A DNA stretch of 64,000 bases from Metallyticus violacea (lineage: Eukaryota; Arthropoda; Insecta; Mantodea; Metallyticidae): positions 44,358,001 through 44,422,000 of the forward strand of contig CM060840.1 in assembly GCA_030762175.1 (NCBI GenBank), given 5' to 3'. The notes beneath the pieces were generated by a model. It was not told where the DNA came from and did not search any database. It was given only the letters and a program-made list of their open reading frames with translations. A program made the position numbers and the translations under genes. Shown one piece after another: positions 11,687 to 23,990 of this stretch; position 1 is the first letter of the stretch, and each line of letters begins with the position of its first letter.

Positions 11687-12300
11687 GGGTCGCGAGCGCC
11701 AATTTGAAGTGGAGTTGTTGGTAGGTTGGTTGGAATTAGGCTGTATGGTATCTACATTAATTAATTTAAGCCCACAGAGCACACATTTCGCCACGGCTGC
11801 TGCAGATCACCAATTCTGCTTCCACGAGACTCTCTCTAGGGCTTTCCGCTGATTTCTGGCATCTGTAAGCTAACCAAGGCTGAAGGGGAGTGGATATGGA
11901 ATGCGACGATAAATAACAACTTGTGATTTAGTTGCTGAGGTTGTTTATTCTCCCAAACATGAATAATCAGATGAACTCACGTCTCACACCGGATCACTGG
12001 CAAACATGTAAATCTGGTTGCGTTCGCCAATTGGTGCCTTATATAAAGAAGGTGCTACTTCAATGGTGTTTAACGCAGCACAAAGGAGTTATATGTGACT
12101 GGCGTTGACTAATTGTCGAACCTCGTTGACGCCGGATCTTGTACCTCGGACTTAGGACGTTCTTCCTGTAACTGACCCTGCAGCACTATCTTGGCCCGGA
12201 GAATTTTGAGACTGCTCCCTTTTTGAGGCAAAATCTATTTCTTATATTATCTAGAAATACTAACCTTTTCCCCTTAAAGTGACGCGAAACATTCCCGCCG
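11687..12300 (-). other. Possible LTR-like segment (weak)
   Basis: Read on the reverse strand this less AT-rich patch has a TATA-like tttatataagg (about 12,037-12,047). About 95 bp on is AATAAA (11,944-11,949), and about 240 bp further is tggcgctcgcgaccc (11,687-11,701), which resembles an LTR-retrotransposon primer-binding site. The order fits the 3' part of an LTR and its junction. I see no second LTR, no gag or pol, and no target duplication, so this may be chance. Confidence 0.2.
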
Positions 12301-12835
12301 GTTTCGTTTTCATCGTGCTCATAGGTCAATGCTCACATCATCGAAATCCATTCCTCTATGCTTGGCAAATGTTGGCAGAGCACACGTTACGCTATTCATC
12401 AATCAACTCACTTCAAACAAATTTTACACGTTATGTCAATGATCTGCGCATGCACACCTGCCGCGTACCCTAACGAAAAGTGGGTGGTTTCTACGCTAGA
12501 GGCATGGCTCGCCTCATTCCTGAAGGGATTAACTTCTATTGTGTGACTTTTGGCAAGGCTTACTGTGTTCGGAGAAATAAAGTTTTTCCTTGCTTTATTA
12601 TAATATTACATGTTATCTCTTAAATATTACTAAAAGTACACAGTATAGACATTATGCTCAGTCTTAAACACTATGCAATCTTCATTCTACACACATGAAT
12701 TTTGTTATCCTTGATTTAAAATTACAAATATTATTATCTCCATTACTCTTAATTGATGGGGAGGGCAGGGACAGCTTCAAAGTTAACAAGATTTAGAGAT
12801 TAACATGAAATCAAGCATTGCGAGCAGTCAGATAA

Positions 12836-12930
12836 GAAAAATTAGATATCGCTGCAGAGATTCGAACCACCTATCTTCCATGATTTTCTTACTACCTGAG
12901 TTACCATACCCCACCGCGACTATTTCCCAT
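12836..12930 (-). mobile_element. tRNA-like SINE head remnant
   Basis: The reverse strand carries ggtatggtaactcaggtagt (A-box-like) and, about 35 bp on, gtggttcgaatctct (B-box-like). Spacing suits a tRNA-derived head. The downstream body is not similar to the other SINEs here, so the family is unknown. Confidence 0.35.
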
Positions 12931-13320
12931 TTGTTGTATATACTCTGGAAGCCTCGTTGCAGCGGTTTCATCAAGCGGCTTGAAACTTTCGATTACTTGT
13001 GACCCAGGTTCATAGTTAACCAAAATAATAGTTCAATTTATAAGAAATGTCATTTTTAACGCAATCCCTAGGGAAGATGGGGGAATCTTAAGGTTCTAGT
13101 CACAAAGAACGTTATTAATTTTTTAGACCGGCAAAATATAGTCAAGTTATATCGTTAAGCGCTTCAAGAAGTACTTTTTTCCTGACCAATTTTCACTTGC
13201 ACCCTAATCAAAATACTAATAATTTAAAACACTAAAAATTTATCATAAAATTCAATTCTTAATATTTCCTGGCATCTTACGTATACTGCAATTTATACAT
13301 TCTTGCTTTAAATTTATCTC

Positions 13321-14390
13321 ATCATCAGAGTCCAGAAGCTCAGACATTTATTTAGATTAAATAGGCAAGCAAAAAGGCACTGAAAACAGGTAGTTATATA
13401 ATTAAATAGATATTGAAGATAATTAATAATTTTTATCATTTAGTTAAAAGTACTTAAGCTTACTTTTCTCTGCTACAAATAACAAATATTTTTTTCAAAG
13501 TGTCAACTGTCACAGTCAGCAGCTTGTCAGAAAGAACATTTTTCATTATGGGGGGAAAAAAAAAACTCCATTTCCACTGAAGTAATTGGAGCATACTTTA
13601 AAACTCATACCAGTTACAACAAAACATCATCATGGAAATGTTGATCAAGGCAAAGTAAAGTAGTTTTGATTAGTCCTGGCGAATGAGCAAAAGATGTGTT
13701 TTGTTTCTGGCAGAGTTCATTTTCTGTTTATGCGTTTATAGGGTAATTAGCTTTGTATCTCTTTTACTTCCGTAATGAATAATTTGTGGGGACGGTTATT
13801 GCACAGCTGTAACGGCCCCCCCCATTTTTCTCGCTTGCAATTGTTTGTTACATTTATGCAACTGAGAAATTCCTAGAATTGTCTCGCGTAGATCGATACA
13901 AGGTAATTTGCCAGGACTATTCAAAACCACAGTGCTTCTCTCATCTTCTCTATTTCCTGGTATTAGTATGCCCGATGTAACCGTGCGTTCCTTTCTAATG
14001 AAGGTTTTGGTGTTTAAAGAGTTCAAGTGAATGGATTGAGGAGAACGTTTTTGCATGCTTGAAAAGAAATAAATATACAACAAGATTCTCAATATATATA
14101 ATTTCGTGAGGTGAACATGCCATTTAATTTTTGTAATTTTTTTTCATTTCGATATACTGAAATTCGTTATGTGCTTTTTAAACGCGTAAACAATCACAGA
14201 AAAAATCCAAAACGATCTAAAAACAGGCCCCATAAAGTTTTAAACCTTAAAATAGGTACAAAAAAAGTGAAATAAAAACGCCCCTACCGATCCCAAATGT
14301 ACGAAAACATGTTTATTTCAATCTGACTCTTCAATATATCCACCCAGATAGAATAGGCATTTTGTCTAACTTACGGGCTTTGCTCATCAT
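13321..14390 (-). mobile_element. hAT-like repeat, copy 3 (reverse)
   Basis: Reverse-strand counterpart of the copies at 2.7 and 9.3 kb. The transposase end at about 13,470-13,620 reads KYAPITSVEME before frames break. Its 5' side shares ctatctgggt-ggatatattgaagagtcag with the copy at 28.2 kb, and its 3' side shares tttttgcttgcctatttaa with the copy at 9.3 kb, so this is the longest version in the window. A 98-codon frame at 13,796-14,092 lies inside and is not a gene. Confidence 0.72.
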
Positions 14391-15503
14391 CCTAGCGGTC
14401 AATAAGAAAGTTTTGAAATACGCAACAAAGAACATTGCCAAATAGGGTAGAAGGTAACTCACTGTCGTAAATAAAGCTAATAGAGCTTAATAAGAGGCAC
14501 AAATAGACTAAATACTTTTCTCTATCTTTCAGAGTTTTCAAGAAAATATTTTATATTGAAACATGCAGTAACATTATGCTGTGCATTGGGTACCTCTTCT
14601 CCTTCCCTTTGCAACGACACTTTCCTGTAGGAACATCTTTTACTGGTCGGCAACTAGAGTTGCGAGAGTAACTTTATCAGTCTTGGTGGAGGAGATGAGG
14701 ACAGAATCCTAAAGTGCGTGAGCGAATTTGCCCTATATGCGTTGCATCAACTCACATTAACTGATGCAACGTAACAGAAATCAATTATTTTCAGCGTTTT
14801 CGCGGTTTAGGAATCATCAATTGATAATACAATTATCACAGTTATCCCTTGCTATTAAGATGGCATAATGTTCAACTTAGCAATTTTACTACATAAAGAT
14901 TTAACGAAAACATAACGAGTACATAACAATTACGAATGGAAACACATGAAACAAAAGAGAAGCAATCACATAAATTTAAATTCAATGTTCAAAATGCTTT
15001 CCAATGACACGAAACTATTCACATATTAACAAGTCGTTGGACCGCGGCGACGATTTGGTGGTCGTCTTGTTAAGTATCTCGAATACTATCGCACTTCTCC
15101 TTAAATGAGTAGCATGTTTAAATAATTGCGACTGGTGTGCTTTTACATGGTTAACTTAAAGGTTTAGAATGCACTAATTGCAGATACTCAGTGTATATGA
15201 ATTCTTGTATAACCTTATTGCGAAAACAAGTTCATAACAGCGCTGTTCAGTTTTTTTTTTTTTTTATCTTTGTTAACATCAATGCTATGACAGCAAATTC
15301 AGCTCATATAGGTAAAAACACTTTTTAAGACCCCAAGCAAATGATTCACGGAAACTTTTCAGGTGAAATTACATTAAAACGTTTCGAGTTATGAAAAAAT
15401 AGCAAAGAACATTATTTACTACTGTTGTTTATCTAAGTATTATAATGTAATCAGATAGCATGAATTCCCACGTATTAACATATAACATAAAAATAACGTA
15501 GAA

Positions 15504-15537
<34 letters not shown>
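15504..15537. repeat. (ATT)n microsatellite
   Basis: About eleven ATT units followed by a T run. Confidence 0.9.
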
Positions 15538-15539
<2 letters not shown>

Positions 15540-17018
15540 TTTTTTTACAATAACACGTCAATAGCCAAAATGGTATTAGAAAATGTTGTTCCATTTTTAG
15601 CATGGAATCCCACATAAAATTACGGCATTTTCCCTTTCACTCTATATATTTCATTTTTTGAAACTATTCACCAATATATTTTATCTAAGATCCTGCCTTT
15701 GGTCCCTTTGGATACATATTAAATGTTCATCAATCATAGCACCGTCTTAGAAAGAAAATATGGCGATTCAAAATAGTTGAAGCCACAGTGAATGACCCTT
15801 CCCTTTACCACTTACAGCTAATAAACTGTGTAAGTTGGGTGGTTTGCCGCCAAGTAGTACTCCATGCAAATTATGTTACAGATTTCTTGGAGCTTATCGG
15901 TAGCATAAAGCAGGAATCTCGTCATAATATATTTTCTTCGGCATTGGGTTCAGCTTCTTTTCAAAGCACGCACAGCTGTTGATTGCATGAATAAGTTCAA
16001 AAGGTTTTTTTTTTTTTTTTTCGAGAAATTAGATGTAAATTAGCTGAGGGAACAGACATAATATTATCCTAAAGCAACAAAATGTCTTATAGTCATGTTC
16101 TTGGTAGACTGGATTTTTGAGAGCTTTTTAGGGGGTTAGATTTCTTTATACCGCTTTGCAGTAATTGTACATTAGCACAACTTGAATTAAAAAAAAGACC
16201 ACCGTTTCTTTCTTCGCTTCAACTTTTATTGAAAGTTTCTGTTTTCGTCATTCGAAAAAGAAAATTTCCTCATTTTTAAATGTTCAAGCAAAATGGAGCA
16301 AATACTGAGCGAAATAACCTCGTAGGAGAGTTTATTGCCTGCACTACTTTCTTAGCCACTATCTGTAAGGCCCTATAATATATCACTTCATTTTTTCCCT
16401 CACGTTTTAGTGAAGGAGGGATATCCCCCAATGTCTCACTTCAGTAACCGTGACTGTAATTGATATTTAGTGTTACGAAAACGCTCCCTTTCAAGCTTCA
16501 TTTTATACTTAATGACATCACACAACTGACGGCTTCAAAAGCTAGGGTTTAAAGCTAAATCAACAGAACTTGCGCACCCATAATTGACGTGACAGACCGA
16601 GAGCATTTGATGTGTTTATTGCGCTCCTTCAGTCACACTGTATAATGTCTCAAAACGTTTTTAACGACCCTATTACTCTTAAAAATATTAAAGCCCAAAA
16701 TAGTGTCATTCACAAGGGGAACTGTTGCATTATTAAGCAATTACTAAACTCGGCATATTGGCGTTTAATATAACGTACAGTTTAACAGTTTAAAAGATCT
16801 CGAAGGCGATATAAATGCACCCTTAACTAAGAGGTGCCTGCATAATTCAACATATAGCCTTGTTCACTTTGCATCAAAATTTGGGACGCCCTGAAACATT
16901 CCTCTAAGAGATAAAAGAAAATTAAGAGATTTTTTTTTTAATACTTGGACTATTCTCACAGGCAATCAATTTGGAGCTGGAAAAAACTGAACTCAACAGT
17001 AAAATGGTAAAACTAAGT

Positions 17019-17022
17019 GTTA

Positions 17023-17054
<32 letters not shown>
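17019..17054. repeat. (ATT)n microsatellite
   Basis: About twelve TTA units with one interruption at the start. The flanking ataataataaatttt forms a weak inverted match. Confidence 0.9.
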
Positions 17055-19603
17055 CTAAAATAATAATAAATTTTCAATAACAAGGAAAGTATTTGAGTTC
17101 GAACAAACACATTTGCGCCAAAATTCCACGAGGGTCATTTAGGGTCCTTTGCAGTACTGGCGGTAATAGTTTGGGTTCTGCATTCGTTCGTTAGAGGGCT
17201 ATACCTAGGTCATGCCGATTTCATCTCCTAAGAAAACTGAAATGAAATTGGAGCAAAAATGGCAAAATAATGTTTATGCATTTGTATTGCCTTTAAGGCT
17301 TTAATTTATCATATGACAAATATAATTACTGTCACTTCGGCATTTAAAAGTCATCACGCGACTACTTTAAATTCATTTGCATGGGTGGGTGTGGCACTTT
17401 ACACAGAGAAATCCGTCGGTTTTCGAAGTGGAAATCATGCTGCTAGCATGGCATTGTTAATACTTGCTAGAAAGAGGCTGAAAATGTTGCTGGGGATGTT
17501 AAACAGAAAGCAGAAGGTTTAACTTCTGCAGCAGGAATCTTTTAAATCATTGTAAAATAACAAAACCATTGCAAAACTTTAACATTAATTTTGTGTGTTA
17601 CAATGCTTATGTCTTTAAAAAATATTCCCCGAAGAAAACACCTGGTCCAATCATTTCTTGTAAGCCCTATAGAAAAGGTAAGAATGGAAGAACATTTAAA
17701 CTTTTCGCCAAGGAGCATTTTTGCCATGTCATACCAAAAATATATACCGTAATCTTGCCCAAATATGGAATAAATTTCAAATGAATATCTTTAAATTTGT
17801 AGAAATTATATATTTCAAAACACTGTTGCCTTAATCATCCCAACAAAAACTACCAAATATGCACAACCTCTAGACGCGTATTTCTTTAGATGATGTAAAA
17901 CCAAGAAAATAACAACTTTATTAAATTAGTTCCAGTACCCTGCAGCTAAAGTTGCATGGCACATTCTTTATCATGAAATTACATTCTGTCATCTATAATC
18001 AATTGTTTACAGAGCAATGCTTGTTACGCATGGCAGACTATGGTGAACCTGTGTATAACTTCAAAAGTGTTATCTACGAGGATTTTAGCACTAACATTGA
18101 TTGTCATATAACCAACTTAGTTTTTTAACTGTATTTTATAGTCATGATTATTGCGTCCAGCATTTTATTGAACATCCTCACTTGCATTTATACTTAGGTT
18201 AGTTGCATTACGTGTGCCTTATACCTCTGCAGTGATTTTTAGTGAACTTTTGCAAAGCTCTGCAGAAAAAAGACAACAGCACGTTCAGAGTATGTACTGG
18301 TTCTATAATCAAAATTTCATACGGATGTTTGTTCGAATCCAAATACTTTCCTTGTTAGATTAATGGAATATTATAAAAGATTATCGAGAAGTCACTCCGC
18401 AGCTATTGTGAACCGAGATTTCACTAGGGAAACGAATTAGGGTCCAACCCTAAGTAACGGTTGGTAAGTTTCGAAGAAAGAAATTTCAGAAATTTAGGAG
18501 TGCCAACTTTCTCCTATGAGTGTCGATAACACGTTAGTTTCATGAACAACAAATAATCCTCTTACAAGCAGTGACTTTAAAGCACAAAACCTTAAATACA
18601 TCGGTTAAAATGTGAAAAAAAGGCTTCCGTTAGAGCATATTAGTGTCGAGTCCACCTTACTTTGAAATTGATTTCCTTCCCTCTTTAAACCTTTTAAACC
18701 ATCTTAGAACTATGCATAGGGAAGAACAAAATTCCCATAGGTCTCCTGTAACATTGCATAGGGCTGAGCTGAAGATTTGTTGACACTAACGCAGAATTTA
18801 GAGCAACATATTGTTAATCGTATGTAACCTCCATTTTGCTGTAGTAGGAACTGAACATTTTTCAACTTGCACACCTTTTACTGGCGGGTACTGGGAGTGA
18901 CAAAAATGAAACTGGTACCACGTGCACATTACGCATTAAGCCAATAAAATATTTAATATTTAAATTTTAGGGCGAGAAATTATGCATGTAAAAATGTTAT
19001 CATTATTCAGTAGCTCTGGTATAACCCAAATGTCAATGCCTGTTATACTTATGAAATAAAGGAGGTTTAACGTGGCTTATTGTGTTATTTTCACATCTCT
19101 TGGACAACCCTATTCTTTTTCTCACACGCAAAACCTAAATTGTATATGTAATTAATGAAAGTTACCAGTAATGTACTGCCATTCAAAACATTTTCTATAC
19201 AATAAATTGCTTTCTGTTTTAACATTTCCAGAATATAAGCCACTACGCTTGTCTGCTCACTCAAGAGTGCGAAGATAAAGAGTACATACGGGGCATGTTC
19301 CTCTCATGCACAATATAAATATTCCGCTCTAGGGATCGAAACGTGACTTGAAGCATTAGCACTCCCATGGCACTCAAGATTACGAGTGCTCCGAAATGTT
19401 GAAAGGTTTCCAGGAAATGAGCAAAGTCCATACAGAAAATATACTCGTGGTAAAGTTTCGATTTTAATAATATTTAAAGAGTTGTCCTTGGCAAATGCAT
19501 TTTATTTTTCTTCTACTGTCGAGTATTAGGATACATATACCTTATCCGATTTCAGGTATTTCTTAATTCCACCTTGCTTTAGGTCTGCCAATATCCCCCT
19601 TAA

Positions 19604-19905
19604 TTACTTTTTTGTTGATTTGGTTTATTTACGGACGCTCTTTAACATTTCAGGTCATCACCGTCCCATTCTATTCAGGGCGTGAAACGGCCGACAAATT
19701 TTGCTCAGAGGCCTCTTCTCTCAGGCTTGAGGTTCTTTATCGCACAGTAAATGTACACACGGGACACACAACTTTACTTCACTTCCGAAGGAAGCCATAC
19801 TTAGGATTTTTACTCCCAAAAAATCCATCGACTTTGGCCGGGTTTGAACCCGCGATCGTTTAGGAGGCAAGTGTGGTTAGCACTCCCCTTAACTTTGGAT
19901 AACGG
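19604..19905 (-). mobile_element. tRNA-derived SINE, family A, copy 2 (reverse)
   Basis: The reverse strand carries a full head: an A-box region with tgctaaccacacttgcctcc and the B box gggttcaaacccggcc, followed by the family body to the tail at the low-coordinate end. An 83-codon frame on the forward strand (19,612-19,863) is antisense to this SINE and is not a gene. Confidence 0.85.
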
Positions 19906-20983
19906 TTTCAATCCATTATCTTTTCACTTTTATTATATAGTTCTTTCTTCTTTTTTGAATTAGAAACATTTTAAGAGGTTGAGCAATTACTTCATTAGGT
20001 ATTTTATTTTTTCTTTGACATTTTTAACGAGTCTAAGACATTTCATTCCAAACTTAATCGATTTTTCACTCATATAATGTTTATGTTAAATTTTCAATTA
20101 TGCATCTGTAATATTTTTTTTTACTTATTTTTATGATTCCACACATTTTATTATATAATTCCTATCCTGGAAGGCCACCATTCTTGTTAAAATTAATTTT
20201 TTTTATAGATATGGTTTATCTTGCTTATTAACTTGATGTCCGCAAACGATAATGTTTTAATACAAATGACCTGTTCTAAATAAGTTTCTGAATTTGTTTC
20301 TTTGTTCCATTGGAACTGGGTCTCGTCCTGTTATAATTAGTATGGGCAACAACTACACTCCTCATTAGGTTAGTACAATTATTCATAAACTTATGTCAAA
20401 GTTTAAAAATATTTTAGTATTCTTATATAAACTTTTAACACAATTGATCCACTGATGTGGGAAACCATTATTTTTTTCCTAAAATTGCTTTATTTACTTT
20501 GTAAATGGTTTGACGTAATAGATAACAGATAAATGCGTCTGTAGATTTAATTCTCTTATTTCATTAGTCACTATTTGTAAGGTAAACACATTGTCTTTAT
20601 AATGAAAAGAAAATTCCGAAACATTTTCTCCAAGGCATCCAATAAGCAGAACTGGCCAGCACCGTATTGGAGAAAAATAACAAGACACACTCCATCGTCA
20701 CCTTATCAATCTGAAGTTTTGAATCGCCTAAAAGTTAGGTACGAGTTATAGATTGATTAAAAGCAAAAGATGGTTTGCGAAAATTCAAAACGCACATAGA
20801 AAAAAGTGCACATTTCAACTTCGAAATCTTCTCAAAGACTAGGGCTACAAAGAGGGATAACACTTGCAGAATTGCTATCGAAACTGCAAATGCACTAACA
20901 TGAAGAACAATTTCAGGCAATGAGTTTTTTGTTTTTCTACAGTTTCTCTTTAAATAGTACGTTAAAGTGTGCTTGGTAAATTT
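19906..20983. other. Gene-free AT-rich stretch
   Basis: Nothing recognised; short frames only. Confidence 0.5.
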
Positions 20984-21008
20984 TATATATATATATATAT
21001 ATATATAT
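20984..21008. repeat. (TA)n microsatellite, left of inverted repeat
   Basis: About twelve TA units. Flanks the left side of the inverted repeat at 21,051-21,186. Confidence 0.9.
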
Positions 21009-21040
21009 TTTATATGTTGGTCTAGCTTCTTGCCATTGAA

Positions 21041-21183
21041 GAACTCGGAGTAGTTCGAAATATAGCAATTTCAAGTGTGACTTTTTCTCAGTGTTTTATC
21101 CTTATCTACTTTTATTATTACGTTAATATATATTATTTGAAATTGCTAAGAAAAAGTCACACTTGAAATTGCTATATTTCGAA

Positions 21184-21186
<3 letters not shown>
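21041..21186. repeat. Microsatellite-associated repeat E, palindromic pair
   Basis: Two 41-bp arms in inverted orientation (21,051-21,091 and 21,146-21,186) differ at one position and are separated by 54 bp. The core is gctatatttcgaacta with aagaaaaagtcacacttgaa. The left arm continues into agtgttttatccttatctac. The same unit appears at 22.56, 29.73 and 31.91 kb. Each side is bounded by a TA array. No coding potential; it could be the conserved end of a small DNA element or a Helitron-like repeat, but this is not shown. Confidence 0.85.

Positions 21187-21188
<2 letters not shown>

Positions 21189-21229
<41 letters not shown>
21189..21229. repeat. (TA)n microsatellite, right of inverted repeat
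   Basis: About twenty TA units starting three bases after the right arm of repeat E. Confidence 0.95.
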
Positions 21230-21231
<2 letters not shown>

Positions 21232-22493
21232 TTAATGACTCCGAGAAACATCATAGAAGCTCAGCAAACACAGTCTAAATGAATTTGGAATGATTCAACC
21301 GTACTTTTAATATTTTAACAATTAAACCAATTGTAATAATTCTAAAGTAACATAGCTATATAAGGATGATTTGAAAACATTTTCGAAATTACCTACAGAA
21401 GCCAGTGGAAGTATTATTTGTTTATTTATTTTTTATCGTATCAAACTCCGCAATCTTCTCTAGGAATAACTTGAAGCGGAGTTTTTACTGGGGTGTGTCG
21501 ACGATGTCACTACACGTTGGATGCCCCATTTGAAACTGTTTCTATGTACAGATGTGGATGTAGTCGCTGGACCGAGGGTTCCACTTCATACTCCCGGCCC
21601 GAAGTCGCCTTTCGTGTTTTATTGGTCATGGGAGGAGTGAGATGGAGAGGGGAGGTTTAAATCACACGACCTTGCTTCATTTAAACGCATTGAAATGTTT
21701 AATCACACTACCCTAGTTATCGGCCACCTGTTCGTTATCTCTATAACTTTGATGACACGTGCTAAATATGCTGCATCTGTGTGCCTCACGTCTACTGCCG
21801 CTGGTAAAGCTATGGTGATCATAGAGAACAAACGGAACGTAGTATGACTGAGCGAGTGAGCGAGTGATCATACATGTGAGTGAGCCGAACGTAAAACTGG
21901 AAAACGTGTATGTGAATGAACTGAATGTAATATTGAGAAGCGTAGCAGTACCTTAACTTCCTGATCTGAACTGCGACTGCCATCTGGTAAAAACTGTCTT
22001 GTTAGAAAAATGTGCTTTGCTAGATTTGTTTCTCCTTATACATGAAATCCAAACGTCGCCACGTGGTTTCAAACATTATGTGGGGTTTACAGCACAGCGC
22101 CCACGGCTTTCCTGAGCCTATGAAATATTTAAATATAATTGGTGAGTTCGTGAGCTGCAAATTCCCTTATTTTAAATATATCGCCTTTCTAGCACTTTAC
22201 TGGAGAGTCCCTCATCATACGACGTGGCGACGTTATAGCCGACAGCTGTTTCCCCTCTTACCTTCAAGACTTTTGAAGCATCTTCAGCAATTAAGATACA
22301 AAAGGATCTATTGTTCGGCCACCTGCATGCACTTAGCTTTGTTATAGTGGAGAGACCCATTGCTCTAGCTATTACCAGCAGAAGAAACACCAAAGATAAC
22401 AAAAGGAAATATTTGCCCTATTATCATAAGAGTCAAACGTCCAGGTAGCCGTAAATACATTTTCATAACATGAAATGTTCCAGTTTGCTACTA

Positions 22494-22496
<3 letters not shown>
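21230..22496. other. Gene-free stretch
   Basis: A patch near 21,480-22,400 is less AT-rich. It holds a run of gagcgagtgagcgagtga and a 101-codon frame (22,042-22,347) with no recognisable motif. Not supported as a gene. Confidence 0.4.

Positions 22497-22540
<44 letters not shown>
22497..22540. repeat. (GT)22 microsatellite
   Basis: Uninterrupted GT array. The nearest feature is a repeat E unit 20 bp downstream. Confidence 0.97.
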
Positions 22541-22544
<4 letters not shown>

Positions 22545-22552
22545 GAACAGTA

Positions 22553-22650
22553 ATTAAAAAGCAGAAACGGAAAAAACACTAAGAGAAAGTCACAGATTTG
22601 CAATCTTTATATTTCGAACTACCAGAGTTGTTCTATGGCAAGAAGAGAAT
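22553..22650 (+). repeat. Microsatellite-associated repeat E, single copy
   Basis: Reads agcagaaacgg, aaaacactaagagaaagtca, tatttcgaactaccagagtt, then gttctatggcaagaag. It matches the other units in the same order and again lies next to a microsatellite (GT). Confidence 0.75.
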
Positions 22651-23689
22651 GCTAGTTCCCCATACTTATGAATTGAAACATTAACTAATAATGATTTGGG
22701 TTCATCTCTTCCTATAGTTGAAATAATTCTTCATTAGCAATGAGATTTTCGCAGATAAAAAGCTTCAAACAGCCGTTGTAAAGTATTTTCTTTTTATTTA
22801 TTTTTATATTATTTTTTCCGTGAGTAAAAGAACCTGACTTTTTGGTGTTGTTTTTCCATACATCATCACGAGAATTTTTTAAAAGTACCTTTGTATTAAA
22901 AGGATTAATATGGAAAACAAATTTGAAATTACCAACCATAACAATAACAAATGGAAGGCGAAATTCGCCTGTTTAAATATTTAAAAATGAGCTTCCTAGA
23001 GTGAAAAATGGGGAAAAACACGTTTCACTGGCTTTCTAAAACATTGCCAATTCGTTTAAAAACCCAAACGGGAAGCAACTAAACATTTGGAAAATAAACA
23101 TAGCGCAAATTAAATTGTCTTGTCCTTGTCTGAACATGTTTGTCTCAAAATTTCAATAATATCAATTAAAATGTTCAATAATTATAGCTGGTCCACTAGC
23201 TAAGTTAATCGATCATAGCATTTAATCGTCTCTGTAAATTCAAATAGAAATTTAGTTTTCCACTAACACTTTCCCATAGTATGCTATATATTTGTCAACT
23301 TTTTATCCCAGGGGTATAAAATGCTAACACTGTAAGCATTTGTTTTTGGATATATAGATACAAGATTAATTATAAAAAAGAAAGATGATATATATTTATG
23401 AATTGTATTTATTGCAAACTCTCATTGGTACCGTCATAGGTTACCTGGCAACAGTATGCATCTTTCGACAGCTAACTTCATAGGCTGGGGCTCGCTTGCC
23501 TCTCTGAGGCAGACTTTTTTCCGACTATGAAAGGAGGACTTGGAAGTATTTATTATTATCTAAGAAAATAAATATAGAAACCGTTTGGAAAACGTAGAAT
23601 CATAACTCGTAATGCATTAAGCCCAAAATAACACGGCTTGTATGTCAAATTCAGAATTATTCTTTTCATTCAGAAATTAAAATTACTCT
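22651..23689. other. Gene-free AT-rich stretch
   Basis: Nothing recognised. Confidence 0.5.
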
Positions 23690-23990
23690 TCGAGGGTCTT
23701 GGTCGACCGTAGCGACCGCTGCGTTCTCTACCTCCGCCTTGCGACTTCATCGGCAGAGGACAGTATTGCAGAGGGATATGTGATCAACATACTGACATCC
23801 CGTCGGTCGAACAGCTTTCAATATCAAAGGACTCTACCTCTCTATCAGCGAGTTCCCCAATTGTCCTCATGAGGCCAAGCCAGGTGTACTCCATTCCAGA
23901 CCTAAAGAACATTTCTAAGCAGGTACCGGGGGCTCCCGAACAACAGCCAGCAACACTAACCATTAGACCAAAGATAGCGGTCACATTGTT
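23690..23990 (-). mobile_element. tRNA-derived SINE, family D, copy 1 (reverse)
   Basis: The reverse strand begins with tRNA-like ggtctaatggttagtgttgc. The body contains tcatgaggacaattggggaa and ends gagaacgcagcggtcgctac followed by ggtcgacc. The same blocks occur in order at 56.83-57.11 kb (gtgaggacaaaaattgggaa and gagaacacagtggtcgctgc). A 118-codon reverse frame overlapping this SINE is not a gene. Confidence 0.7.

Larger units (their letters stand above)
14391..19603. other. Long gene-free AT-rich stretch
   Basis: No gene or mobile element recognised over 5.2 kb. It contains microsatellites (listed), T runs at 15,251-15,265 and 16,005-16,021, and a small hairpin with exact 10-bp arms (cgttgcatca / tgatgcaacg) at 14,740-14,771. 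Reading frames stay under 75 codons. Confidence 0.5.

Noticed and set aside
13796..14092. 98-codon reverse frame
   Set aside because: Lies in the non-coding half of the hAT-like repeat; other copies do not keep the frame.
14740..14771. 10-bp perfect hairpin as a terminator or regulatory site
   Set aside because: Bacterial-type terminators do not apply here, and short hairpins are expected by chance in 64 kb.
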